NCBI RefSeq assembly: GCF_022899935.1
Contig: NZ_JALJCJ010000008.1
Coordinates: forward strand, 124,001 to 188,000
DNA from: Shinella curvata
GTDB lineage: Bacteria; Pseudomonadota; Alphaproteobacteria; Rhizobiales; Rhizobiaceae
Length of the DNA: 64,000 nt
Reading direction: 5' to 3'
Part shown: positions 17,517 through 25,459 of the stretch, one piece after another
Layout of the letters: each line of letters starts with the position of its first letter
Numbering within the stretch: position 1 is the first letter of the stretch
Notes under the pieces: model-generated
Databases searched by the model: none
Told to the model about the DNA's origin: nothing
What the model saw: the letters and a program-made list of their open reading frames with translations, nothing else
Translations under genes and position numbers: made by a program

Positions 17517-18656
17517 ATGACATTGCTTCCGTCGAAGGACGAGTTCGCCGCCATCCAGAAGGGCTATTCGCCGAACGCCTCTCGTTCGCTGTCGCTGAAT
17601 GCCGCCGCCTATACCGACCCGCGCTGGCATTCGGTCGACCTCAACGAGATCATCGCCAAGACGTGGCAGTGGGTCTGTCATGTCGAGAAGGTCCGCGAGC
17701 CCGGTCGCTATGTGACGGTCGAAGTCGCCGGCCAGCCGATCGCCGTGGTGCGTGACCGCGAAGGGGTGCTGCGGGCCTTCTACAATGTGTGCAAGCACCG
17801 CGCCCACGCGCTTCTGGAAGGCGAAGGCCAATCCACGCGCATCATGTGTCCGTATCACGCCTGGGTCTATCGTCTCGACGGCCAGCTCGTGCGCGCGCCG
17901 CACACCGAAACGCTGGAAGAGTTCGACACCAAGGAAATCTGTCTCGACCAGGTTCAGGTCGAGGAGTTCTGTGGCTTCATCTACGTCAATCTCGATCCGA
18001 ACGCGTCGTCGCTGAAGTCGCAGACCGGTGATCTCGAAACCGAGATCCGCCATTGGGCGCCCGATATCGACAAGCTCACCTTCGCACGCCGCCTGACCTA
18101 CGACATCAAGTCGAACTGGAAGAACGTCGTCGACAACTTCCTCGAATGTTACCACTGCCCGACGGCGCACAAGGACTTCTGCACGCTCGTCGACATGGAC
18201 ACCTACAAGGTGACGACGCACGGCATCTATTCCAGCCACATGGCGGACGCCGGCAAGAACAGCAACAGCGCCTATGACGTCTCGAACGCGACCGTCACCA
18301 CCCATGCCGTCTGGTGGCTGTGGCCGAACACCTGCATCATGCGCTATCCCGGCCGCTCCTCGATGATCATCCTCAACATCATCCCGGCCGGCCCCGACCG
18401 CACGCTCGAGACCTACGATTTCTTCCTGGAAGACACCGAGCCGAACGAGATGGAGCTTCAGACTATCAAGTATCTCGACGAGGTACTGCAGGTCGAGGAC
18501 ATCAAGATCGTCGAGAGCGTTCAGAAGGGCATGAACACGCCTGCCTTTACGCAAGGGCGCATCGTCAACGATCCCGATGGTTCGGGCCAGTCCGAACATG
18601 CAGTGCACCACTTCCACGGCCTCGTCCTCGACGCCTACGCGAAGACTGCGGCGTAA
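17517..18656 (+). CDS. Rieske non-haem iron oxygenase, CntA/YeaW-like (carnitine-type)
   Basis: 379 residues, the length of CntA/YeaW (about 371-374) and shorter than GbcA. The Rieske cluster ligands are Cys92-x-His94 and Cys111-x2-His114. The mononuclear iron ligands are His213, His218 and Asp328, and the inter-cluster bridging residue is Glu210. Glu in place of the usual Asp at this position is characteristic of CntA, and the spacing matches CntA throughout with a constant offset. The C-terminal VESVQKG and GSGQSEH segments also match YeaW. Family members cleave carnitine or gamma-butyrobetaine to trimethylamine plus an aldehyde acid; stachydrine demethylases are related. It is the first gene of the eight-gene operon. 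The exact substrate is unproven. Confidence 0.88.
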   Translation: MTLLPSKDEFAAIQKGYSPNASRSLSLNAAAYTDPRWHSVDLNEIIAKTWQWVCHVEKVREPGRYVTVEVAGQPIAVVRDREGVLRAFYNVCKHRAHALLEGEGQSTRIMCPYHAWVYRLDGQLVRAPHTETLEEFDTKEICLDQVQVEEFCGFIYVNLDPNASSLKSQTGDLETEIRHWAPDIDKLTFARRLTYDIKSNWKNVVDNFLECYHCPTAHKDFCTLVDMDTYKVTTHGIYSSHMADAGKNSNSAYDVSNATVTTHAVWWLWPNTCIMRYPGRSSMIILNIIPAGPDRTLETYDFFLEDTEPNEMELQTIKYLDEVLQVEDIKIVESVQKGMNTPAFTQGRIVNDPDGSGQSEHAVHHFHGLVLDAYAKTAA

Positions 18657-18677
18657 GCCGGAAGGGGAGGCATCGCG

Positions 18678-19478
18678 ATGGCTGGACGCCTTGAGGGAAA
18701 GGTCGCGCTCGTTACGGGCGGGCGCGGTGGTATCGGCCGGGCGATCTGCGCCCGCTTCGTCCGGGAGGGGGCGACGGTCTACGCCGCCGACCTCTCTGAC
18801 GCCGGAAGCATGGGAGCGGTGCCGGCGAACGACGGCCGTTTCGTCCGTCTGGACGTGACGTCCGAAGACGAGGCCATTGCCGCGATGGCCGAGGTGGAGC
18901 GACTGTCGGGCAAGCTGGATATCCTGGTCAATGCCGCCGGGATAGAGCTTGAGAAGACCATCGAACACACGACGCTGGAGGAGTGGAATCGAAGCTTCGC
19001 GGTCAACTTGACCGGAACCTTCCTTGCCGCCAAGCATGCCCTGCCGTTGCTGCGCCGAGCCGCAGGCGGTGGGACCACCGCCTCGATCATCAATTTCGGG
19101 AGCTATGATGGTTTTATTGCCGATCCCGGCCTTGCGGCCTATTGCGCCACCAAAGGGGCGGTGCATGCGCTGACCCGCGCCATGGCCGTCGACCACGGGC
19201 CGGAAGGCATCCGCGTCAATGCGGTCTGCCCCGGCTATGTCGATACGCCGATGCTGCAAAGCTTCTTCTCCGGCGCCGGTTCGGGCGGCGCGGGAGGGAC
19301 GATCGACAGCCTCAAGGAGGCGGTGTGCAACGTCCATCCGATCCGCAGCTACGGCACGCCCGACGATATCGCCAATCTCGTGAACTGGCTGGCGAGCGAT
19401 GAAGCCCGCTACGCAACCGGACAACTATGGGTGCTGGACGGCGGCCTTTCCGCTCAGGTCCAGCAAATGAGGCTCTGA
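18678..19478 (+). CDS. SDR family oxidoreductase
   Basis: 266 residues, classical SDR with TGGRGGIG cofactor turn, NAAG motif, catalytic Y-C-A-T-K pair and the C-terminal LDGG loop. It starts 21 bp after the Rieske gene and ends 1 bp before the BKACE gene, so it is part of the operon. The Asp after the second strand (A-A-D-L) favours NAD. The substrate is unknown. In a carnitine locus, plausible roles are a D-carnitine dehydrogenase or a 3-hydroxy acid dehydrogenase, but the sequence does not decide. Confidence 0.88.
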   Translation: MAGRLEGKVALVTGGRGGIGRAICARFVREGATVYAADLSDAGSMGAVPANDGRFVRLDVTSEDEAIAAMAEVERLSGKLDILVNAAGIELEKTIEHTTLEEWNRSFAVNLTGTFLAAKHALPLLRRAAGGGTTASIINFGSYDGFIADPGLAAYCATKGAVHALTRAMAVDHGPEGIRVNAVCPGYVDTPMLQSFFSGAGSGGAGGTIDSLKEAVCNVHPIRSYGTPDDIANLVNWLASDEARYATGQLWVLDGGLSAQVQQMRL

Positions 19479-19479
19479 C

Positions 19480-20412
19480 ATGGCAAAATCCGTCATCATC
19501 ACCTGCGCGCCGACCGGCGGCATCCACACGCCGACGATGTCGGAATATCTGCCGATCACACCGGCCGAAATCGCGACGGCGAGTATCGAGGCAGCGGAGG
19601 CCGGCGCCTCGATCATCCATCTCCATGCGCGTGATCCCGAGACGGGCAAGCCCGATCCGCGCCCCGAAATCTTCCAGCAGTTCCTGCCGGTCATCAAGCA
19701 GTCCACGGATGCGGTCATCAACATCTCGACCGGCGGCGGGCTGGGTATGTCGATGGACCAGCGTCTGCTCGCTGCAACGTCGGCCAGCCCGGAAATGGCG
19801 AGCCTTAACATGGGGTCGATGAACTTCGGCATCTTCCCGCTGCTTGGCAAATACAAGGAATGGAAGCACGACTGGGAGCCGAAATTCCTGGAGATGACGC
19901 GGGACTTCATTTTCCCGAACACGTTTGCGACCATCGAATATGCGCTGAAGAACCTCGGCGAGGCCCATGGCACGAAATTCGAGTTCGAATGCTATGATCT
20001 GAGCCACCTCTACAACATCAAGTGGTTCATCGATCAGGGCCTGATCAAGCCGCCCTTCTTCGTGCAGATGGTGTTCGGCATCCTGGGCGGTGTTGGCGCC
20101 GACCTCGAAAACCTGGTCCACATGCACAAGATCGCCGACAGGCTCTTCGGCCCGGAAAACTACGAATGGTCCGTGCTGGCGGCCGGCCGCCATCAGATGC
20201 CGTTTGCAACACAGAGCGCGCTGCTCGGCGGCAACCTGCGCGTCGGTCTCGAGGACAGCCTCTTCATCGGCAAGGGTGAGCTTGCGACCTCGAATGCCCA
20301 GCAGGTGCATCGTATCCGTGAGATCGTGGAACGGCTCGGTCTGACCGTCGCAACGCCTGCCGAAGCCCGTGAGCGGCTTGGCCTCAAGGGCGGCGACAAG
20401 GTCGGTTTCTGA
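19480..20412 (+). CDS. Beta-keto acid cleavage enzyme (BKACE, DUF849), probable 3-dehydrocarnitine cleaving
   Basis: 310 residues. BKACE enzymes condense a beta-keto acid with acetyl-CoA and split it into acetoacetate and a new acyl-CoA. The zinc-binding HLHARD motif is present (His47, His49), as are the P-T-G-G-I-H-T-P-T start and the N-I-S-T-G-G-G strand. In Pseudomonas the family member CdhC converts 3-dehydrocarnitine to acetoacetate and betainyl-CoA. The L-carnitine dehydrogenase gene three genes downstream makes that substrate, which supports the same role here. The stop shares one base with the next start. Confidence 0.88.
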   Translation: MAKSVIITCAPTGGIHTPTMSEYLPITPAEIATASIEAAEAGASIIHLHARDPETGKPDPRPEIFQQFLPVIKQSTDAVINISTGGGLGMSMDQRLLAATSASPEMASLNMGSMNFGIFPLLGKYKEWKHDWEPKFLEMTRDFIFPNTFATIEYALKNLGEAHGTKFEFECYDLSHLYNIKWFIDQGLIKPPFFVQMVFGILGGVGADLENLVHMHKIADRLFGPENYEWSVLAAGRHQMPFATQSALLGGNLRVGLEDSLFIGKGELATSNAQQVHRIREIVERLGLTVATPAEARERLGLKGGDKVGF

Positions 20413-21833
20413 TGCAGACGAACCTCTTCATCAACGGTGCCTTTGTGCCGGGTGGCGGCGAAACCCTTCCCGTTCTCGACCCCGCGACGGGAAGCGAAGT
20501 CGTCGCCATCAACGAGGCGACCCCGGAGCAGGTGGATGCCGCCGTGGCGGCGGCGTCTTCCGCTTTCGACAGGTTTTCCCGCACGACACCCTCCGAGCGC
20601 GCCACCCTTCTCCTGAAAATGGCCGACGTGCTGGAACGGAACAGCCGGGAACTGGCCGAACTGGAAAGCCTCGACGTCGGCAAGCCGTGGCCATCCGCGC
20701 ATGACGACGAGATGCCGCTGACCATCGATACGTTCCGCTTCTTCGCGGGCGCTGCCCGGACAATGACCGGACCGGTTGCCGGAGAATATGTCTCTGGCCA
20801 TACCAGCATGATCCGTCGCGAGGCCGTCGGTCCCGTGGCCGCGATTACGCCCTGGAACTATCCGCTGATGATGGCGGCCTGGAAGATCGCCGCTGCCATC
20901 GCGGCCGGCTGCACGATCGTCCTGAAGCCTTCGGAGGTCACGCCGCTTTCCACGCTGAAGGTGGCGGAACTCTTCGCGGACCTTCTCCCCAAGGGTGTCT
21001 TCAACGTCGTCCATGGCCGGGGCGCAACGATCGGCGACAGGCTGATGAACGCGCCGCAGATCGAGGCGATCGCCGTGACCGGCTCGCCGGCGACGGGCAT
21101 GGCCGCGATGCGGGCAGCCTCACAGCAGATCCGTCACGTCCACCTGGAACTTGGCGGCAAGGCGCCCGTCATCGTGTTCGACGACGCGGATGTGGACGCA
21201 GTCGCGCAGACAATCCGTTACGGCAGCTTCTTCAATGCCGGGCAGGATTGTGCGCAGCCGTGCCGGATCATGGTGCAGGATCGCCTTTACGATGCGCTCG
21301 TGGCCGCAACTGCGCGTGAGGTCGGCGAAATCCGCATCGGTGCTCAGAAAGCCGAAGGCACGCAGATGGGACCGGTGGTCTCGGCCATCCAGACGGATCG
21401 CGTCGCGGGCTTCGTCGAGCGTGCGCGTAAGAGCTGCGAGATCATTGTCGGCGGTGAGCGCGGCGAAGGGAAGGGCTTCTTCTACAAGCCGACCGTCATC
21501 GCCAATGTCGACAACGATGCCGAGATCGCCACGAACGAGGTCTTCGGTCCTGTCGTCACCATCTCGCGTTTCTCGGATGCCGACGAGGCGCTGTCCATCG
21601 CCAATGCCGGCCGTTACGGGCTTGCCTCGTCCGTATGGACACGGGACGTCGGCCGCGCGATGGAGGTGACGAGCCGCTTGCGTTACGGCTTCACCTGGGT
21701 GAACACCCATGGCGTCGCCACGCCGGAAATGCCCTGGTCGGCCATGAAGGGATCCGGCACGGGCTGCGACATGTCCATCCATGCACTGGATGCCTACACC
21801 TCGGTCCGCCACGTCATGGTCTCGCACGGGTAG
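20412..21833 (+). CDS. NAD(P)-dependent aldehyde dehydrogenase
   Basis: 473 residues, a normal length for the ALDH superfamily. The catalytic Cys280 lies in GQDCAQPC, the general-base Glu in LELGGKAP, and the oxyanion Asn in TPWNYP. The sequence resembles the betaine aldehyde / aminobutyraldehyde dehydrogenase branch. If the Rieske oxygenase releases malic semialdehyde from carnitine, this enzyme would oxidise it to malate; alternatively it acts on betaine aldehyde. The one-base overlap with the BKACE gene shows tight coupling. Confidence 0.9.
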   Translation: MQTNLFINGAFVPGGGETLPVLDPATGSEVVAINEATPEQVDAAVAAASSAFDRFSRTTPSERATLLLKMADVLERNSRELAELESLDVGKPWPSAHDDEMPLTIDTFRFFAGAARTMTGPVAGEYVSGHTSMIRREAVGPVAAITPWNYPLMMAAWKIAAAIAAGCTIVLKPSEVTPLSTLKVAELFADLLPKGVFNVVHGRGATIGDRLMNAPQIEAIAVTGSPATGMAAMRAASQQIRHVHLELGGKAPVIVFDDADVDAVAQTIRYGSFFNAGQDCAQPCRIMVQDRLYDALVAATAREVGEIRIGAQKAEGTQMGPVVSAIQTDRVAGFVERARKSCEIIVGGERGEGKGFFYKPTVIANVDNDAEIATNEVFGPVVTISRFSDADEALSIANAGRYGLASSVWTRDVGRAMEVTSRLRYGFTWVNTHGVATPEMPWSAMKGSGTGCDMSIHALDAYTSVRHVMVSHG

Positions 21834-21842
21834 GGGCAGGCG

Positions 21843-22598
21843 ATGGCAGAAGCAAAACGCAAGATCGCGATCGTCACGGGCGGCGGCCGGGGCATTGGCC
21901 GCGCCATCGTCGAACGGCTGCGGCGGGATGGGGCGACCGTCGTAACCTGTGGGCGCGGCGAGCGTCCGGCGGATCTTCCGGCCGAGGTCATCTGGGTGAC
22001 GGGTGACGTTTCCCGCTCTGATGATGCCAAGCGAGTCGCTGCCTGCGCGGCTGAACAGGGCGATATCGCCGTGCTCGTGAACAATGCCGGTATCCAGATC
22101 GAGAAGACGGTGACCGAGACGAGCGATGCCGAGTGGGACCAGCTCGTCGGCATCAATTGCCGAGGTGTCTTCAACATGTGCCGCGCAGTCATCCCGCTGA
22201 TGGCGGAAGGCGGCGGCGATATCGTCAATCTCGGTTCGATCTCCGGCATGGTCGCGGACCCATCCATGGCGATCTACAACGCCTCGAAGGGCTTCGTTCA
22301 CAGCCTCACGCGATCGGTCGCCGTCGATCATGGCCCGAAGGTGCGCTGCAACGCCGTCAGCCCCGGCTGGATCATGACCGAGATGGCGGAAAGCGGATTT
22401 GCCTTGGCAAACGACCCGGAAAAGGCGCGCGCCGATTCCATCGCCCGCCATCCCGCCCGCCGTTTCGGCAAGCCGGAGGACGTCGCGAATGTCGTGGCCT
22501 GGCTCATTTCGACCGAAAGCGCCTTCGTCACCGGCCACTGCATTACCATCGACGGCGGGCTGACCGCCGCCTCACCTCTTCAACCAGGATTATTCTGA
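21843..22598 (+). CDS. SDR family oxidoreductase
   Basis: 251 residues, classical SDR: TGGGRGIG cofactor turn, NNAG, catalytic Ser in NLGSISG, Y-N-A-S-K pair and C-terminal IDGG. It lies 9 bp after the aldehyde dehydrogenase gene, and its stop overlaps the start of the carnitine dehydrogenase gene. It is only moderately similar to the SDR at 18678, so the operon carries two distinct SDRs. The substrate is undetermined; oxidation of a hydroxy-betaine enantiomer not handled by the next enzyme is one possibility. Confidence 0.88.
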   Translation: MAEAKRKIAIVTGGGRGIGRAIVERLRRDGATVVTCGRGERPADLPAEVIWVTGDVSRSDDAKRVAACAAEQGDIAVLVNNAGIQIEKTVTETSDAEWDQLVGINCRGVFNMCRAVIPLMAEGGGDIVNLGSISGMVADPSMAIYNASKGFVHSLTRSVAVDHGPKVRCNAVSPGWIMTEMAESGFALANDPEKARADSIARHPARRFGKPEDVANVVAWLISTESAFVTGHCITIDGGLTAASPLQPGLF

Positions 22599-23533
22599 TG
22601 ACCGAATTCAAGCAAACCGCCGTACTGGGCGCCGGTGTGATCGGCGCGAGCTGGACGGCGCTTTTCCTCGCCTCCGGCCGCGACGTCGCGGTCTACGACA
22701 ATTCGCCGACCGTCGAGAAAACGGTTCGCGATTATGTCGCCCGCGCCTGGCCGACCCTCGAAAGCCTCGGCCTCGTGAAAGGCGGCGATCCGGATCGTAT
22801 CCGCTTCTGCACGTCGGCGGCCGAAGCTGTCGAAGGTGCCTCCTTTGTCCAGGAGAACGTGCCGGAGCGCATCGGGATCAAACACGCGCTCTACAAGGAA
22901 ATCGAACCGTCGCTCGGCAAGGATGCCGTGGTCGCGACCTCGGCCTCCGGCCTCACCCTCAGCGAGATGCAGGAAGGCTGGCAGGATCCCGGCCGCTTCG
23001 TCCTCGGCCATCCCTTCAATCCGCCGCACCTGATCCCGCTGGTCGAGGTCATGGGCAACGAGCGGACGGCGGATGGTGTCGTCGAGGCGGCCGAGCGCTT
23101 CTATGAGGCCGTGGGCAAGGTCACCATCCGCGTCAACCGCGAGGTGCCCGGGCATGTGGCGAACCGCCTCCAGGCGGCGGTCTGGCGCGAGGCCATCCAT
23201 CTCGTCAAATCCGGTGTCGCCAGTGTCGAGGATGTCGACAAGGCGATGTGGGCCGGGCCCGGCCTGCGTTGGGCGGCCATGGGGCCGACCATGCTCTTCC
23301 ACCTCGGCGCCGGCGAGGGCGGGCTTGCCGCCTTCTGCGAACGCTACACCGACAGCTTCAATCGCTGGTGGGACGATCTCGGTGTCCTTCACCTCGACCC
23401 CGCGCTTGCCGAGACGCTGGTCGCCGGCGTGAAAGAGGAAGCCAATGGACAGTCGCCGGCGGATCTCTCCGCCCATCGTGATGCCTTGATCGCCAGCATC
23501 CAGAAGGCGATGGCGCCGCTGCGTACAAACTGA
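22598..23533 (+). CDS. L-carnitine dehydrogenase-like (3-hydroxyacyl-CoA dehydrogenase superfamily)
   Basis: 311 residues. The N-terminal Rossmann fold has GAGVIG at residues about 11-16 and an acidic V-Y-D end of strand 2, typical of NAD use. The catalytic region has GHPFNPPHLIPLVE. The C-terminal stretch G-L-R-W-A-x-M-G-P-x-x-x-F-H-L is characteristic of carnitine dehydrogenases that oxidise L-carnitine to 3-dehydrocarnitine. The length is that of the stand-alone enzyme; the thioesterase domain fused to some alphaproteobacterial homologues is absent. The start ATG at 22598 overlaps the stop of the SDR gene by one base. Confidence 0.88.
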   Translation: MTEFKQTAVLGAGVIGASWTALFLASGRDVAVYDNSPTVEKTVRDYVARAWPTLESLGLVKGGDPDRIRFCTSAAEAVEGASFVQENVPERIGIKHALYKEIEPSLGKDAVVATSASGLTLSEMQEGWQDPGRFVLGHPFNPPHLIPLVEVMGNERTADGVVEAAERFYEAVGKVTIRVNREVPGHVANRLQAAVWREAIHLVKSGVASVEDVDKAMWAGPGLRWAAMGPTMLFHLGAGEGGLAAFCERYTDSFNRWWDDLGVLHLDPALAETLVAGVKEEANGQSPADLSAHRDALIASIQKAMAPLRTN

Positions 23534-23550
23534 AACGAAAGAGGTGGTCC

Positions 23551-24786
23551 ATGCGTGACGAGCCAATCGATCCTCACGCCCGTATCGTGGTGATCGGCGC
23601 GGGGCAGGCGGGTTTTACCGCCTGCACCAAGCTGCGTGATCTGGGACATCAGGGACCGATCACCCTGATCGGCGAAGAGGCGCATCCGCCCTACCAGCGG
23701 CCGCCCTTGTCGAAGGGCTACCTTCTCGGCGAGATCACCGAGGACCGCCTCTATTTCCGTCCGCTGAGCTTCTATGAAGAGCGGTCCATCGATCTCAGGC
23801 TCTCGTCGATCGCATCGGCTATCGATCGTGATCGCAAGGTGGTCGCGCTCGCCGACGGCAATGTCATCGCCTACGACCGCCTCATCCTGACCACCGGCGC
23901 GCGGCCGAGGACGTTGCCGGCGACAATCGGCGGCAACCTCGACGGTGTCTTCTGCGTTCGCAATCTCGCCGATATCAACGCCATGGCCGAGCGCTTCCTC
24001 GAGGGGCGGCGCGTGCTCATCGTGGGGGGAGGCTACATTGGGCTCGAAGCGGCGGCCGTCTCGGCCAAGCTGGGCCTGAGAGTGACGGTGATCGAAGCCG
24101 CGCTGCGCATCCTTCAACGTGTCGCCTGTCCCGAAACCGCGGCCTATTTCCGAGCCCTGCACGACGAGAAAGGCGTAACGCTTCTCGAAGGTGCAGCACT
24201 CGAGGCGCTGGAGGGCGACGACGGGCATGTCCGCTCGGCGCGGCTCGTCGGTGGCTCCGTCGTCCCTGTCGATTTCGTCATTGCCGGCGTGGGGGTCGTT
24301 CCGAATGTCGAGCTGGCCGAAGCCGCCGGCCTTACAATCGACAACGGCATTGCTGTGGACGAGACCTGCCGGACTTCCGACCCGGACATCTATGCCGCCG
24401 GAGATTGTGCTTCATTCCCGTGGCGGACCGGCCGGATTCGCCTTGAGAGCGTCGGAAACGCCATCGAGCAGGCCGAAGCGGTGGCGCGGTCCCTGACGGG
24501 AACGATCAGCCACTATGACGCAAAGCCCTGGTTCTGGTCCGACCAGTACGACGTGAAGCTGCAGATTGCCGGGCTTTCAGCCGGCTACGACAATGTGGCG
24601 ACGCGGGTTGGGTCTGCGGGCGGCATGTCCTATTGGTACTATCGCGGCAAGGAACTGCTTGCGGTCGACGCGATGAATGAGCCGCGAGTCTACATGGTCG
24701 CCAAAAGGCTGATCGAAGCCGGCAGGTCGCCGTCCGCCGCGGTTGTCAGCGACCCGGCCACCGAGCTCAAGGCTCTGCTTTCGTAG
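23551..24786 (+). CDS. FAD-dependent ferredoxin reductase (rhodocoxin/putidaredoxin reductase type)
   Basis: 411 residues. It has two Rossmann motifs, GAGQAG near residue 18 for FAD and GGGYIG near residue 158 for NAD(P)H, plus the Y-A-A-G-D-C FAD segment near residue 280 and a C-terminal reductase domain. It transfers electrons from NAD(P)H to a 2Fe-2S ferredoxin; the ferredoxin gene follows 75 bp downstream. It probably feeds the CntA-like Rieske oxygenase, replacing the single-chain CntB/YeaX reductase. A GAGGTGG ribosome binding site precedes the ATG. Confidence 0.9.
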   Translation: MRDEPIDPHARIVVIGAGQAGFTACTKLRDLGHQGPITLIGEEAHPPYQRPPLSKGYLLGEITEDRLYFRPLSFYEERSIDLRLSSIASAIDRDRKVVALADGNVIAYDRLILTTGARPRTLPATIGGNLDGVFCVRNLADINAMAERFLEGRRVLIVGGGYIGLEAAAVSAKLGLRVTVIEAALRILQRVACPETAAYFRALHDEKGVTLLEGAALEALEGDDGHVRSARLVGGSVVPVDFVIAGVGVVPNVELAEAAGLTIDNGIAVDETCRTSDPDIYAAGDCASFPWRTGRIRLESVGNAIEQAEAVARSLTGTISHYDAKPWFWSDQYDVKLQIAGLSAGYDNVATRVGSAGGMSYWYYRGKELLAVDAMNEPRVYMVAKRLIEAGRSPSAAVVSDPATELKALLS

Positions 24787-24861
24787 CTCTCATCGGGCAG
24801 TCCGCCGCCCAATATAGCCATTTCGTTCCCGGCGGCAGCCGGCAACCGTATCGAGAGTTCC

Positions 24862-25182
24862 ATGCCGAAAATATCTGTTGTCGCAAAGGATGGCACGGTG
24901 TTCGAAATCCAGGCTGAGCCCGGAACGAGCGTCATGGAGAACGCCGTGCGCAACTCCGTGCCCGGTATCGAGGCTGAATGTGGAGGAGCCTGCGCCTGCG
25001 CGACCTGCCACGTCTATGTCGATGAAGCCTGGCAGGAGAAGGTTGGCTTGCCCGGCCCGATCGAGGCGGACATGCTGGACTTCGCCTACGATGTCCGCCC
25101 CGCCTCGCGGCTTTCCTGCCAGATCAAGGTTGCCGACGGTCTCGATGGCTTGGTCGTTCTTGTACCGGAGCGCCAGTCCTAG
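24862..25182 (+). CDS. 2Fe-2S ferredoxin (adrenodoxin/rhodocoxin type)
   Basis: 106 residues. Cluster ligands are Cys40, Cys46, Cys49 and Cys86 in the C-x5-C-x2-C-x36-C pattern of P450-type ferredoxins such as ThcC and putidaredoxin. Another Cys (44) lies inside the loop. It is the last gene of the catabolic operon and probably carries electrons from the upstream flavoprotein to the Rieske oxygenase. The 277 bp that follow, up to the convergent RTX gene, hold no recognisable gene. Confidence 0.92.
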   Translation: MPKISVVAKDGTVFEIQAEPGTSVMENAVRNSVPGIEAECGGACACATCHVYVDEAWQEKVGLPGPIEADMLDFAYDVRPASRLSCQIKVADGLDGLVVLVPERQS

Positions 25183-25459
25183 AAACAAGATTCTTCCGGG
25201 CCTTACTGGACGCGCATTCTGTTTGTTTAAAGCAATTCAACGACCGCTTGACATGAGCGATCCAATCCTTCTGCTACGATCTGCAGGAATACCCTGGGAT
25301 ACAACTCTTCCGTCTCTTCCGCACCAGTCTGTGCTTCGCCTTTTCCGCGAACGCTGGCAGGGTGCTGCTATGGTTTATCCAGTTTTGAGTTTGCTCCAGA
25401 TTGGCCAGAGCATAATTCAAAATGGATTATTTGAACGGGGCGAATTCACTCCTGGCACA

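Noticed and set aside
17517-18656. Assignment of the Rieske enzyme as glycine betaine monooxygenase GbcA
   Set aside because: GbcA is longer (over 400 residues). The length, bridging Glu210 and C-terminal motifs agree better with CntA/YeaW, although related demethylases remain possible.
17463-19424. 653-codon open frame on the - strand
   Set aside because: Antisense to the Rieske oxygenase and SDR genes, which have clear motifs; composition is typical of a shadow frame.
21120-22538. 472-codon open frame on the - strand
   Set aside because: Antisense to the aldehyde dehydrogenase and SDR genes; no motif, His/Asp/Arg-rich shadow.
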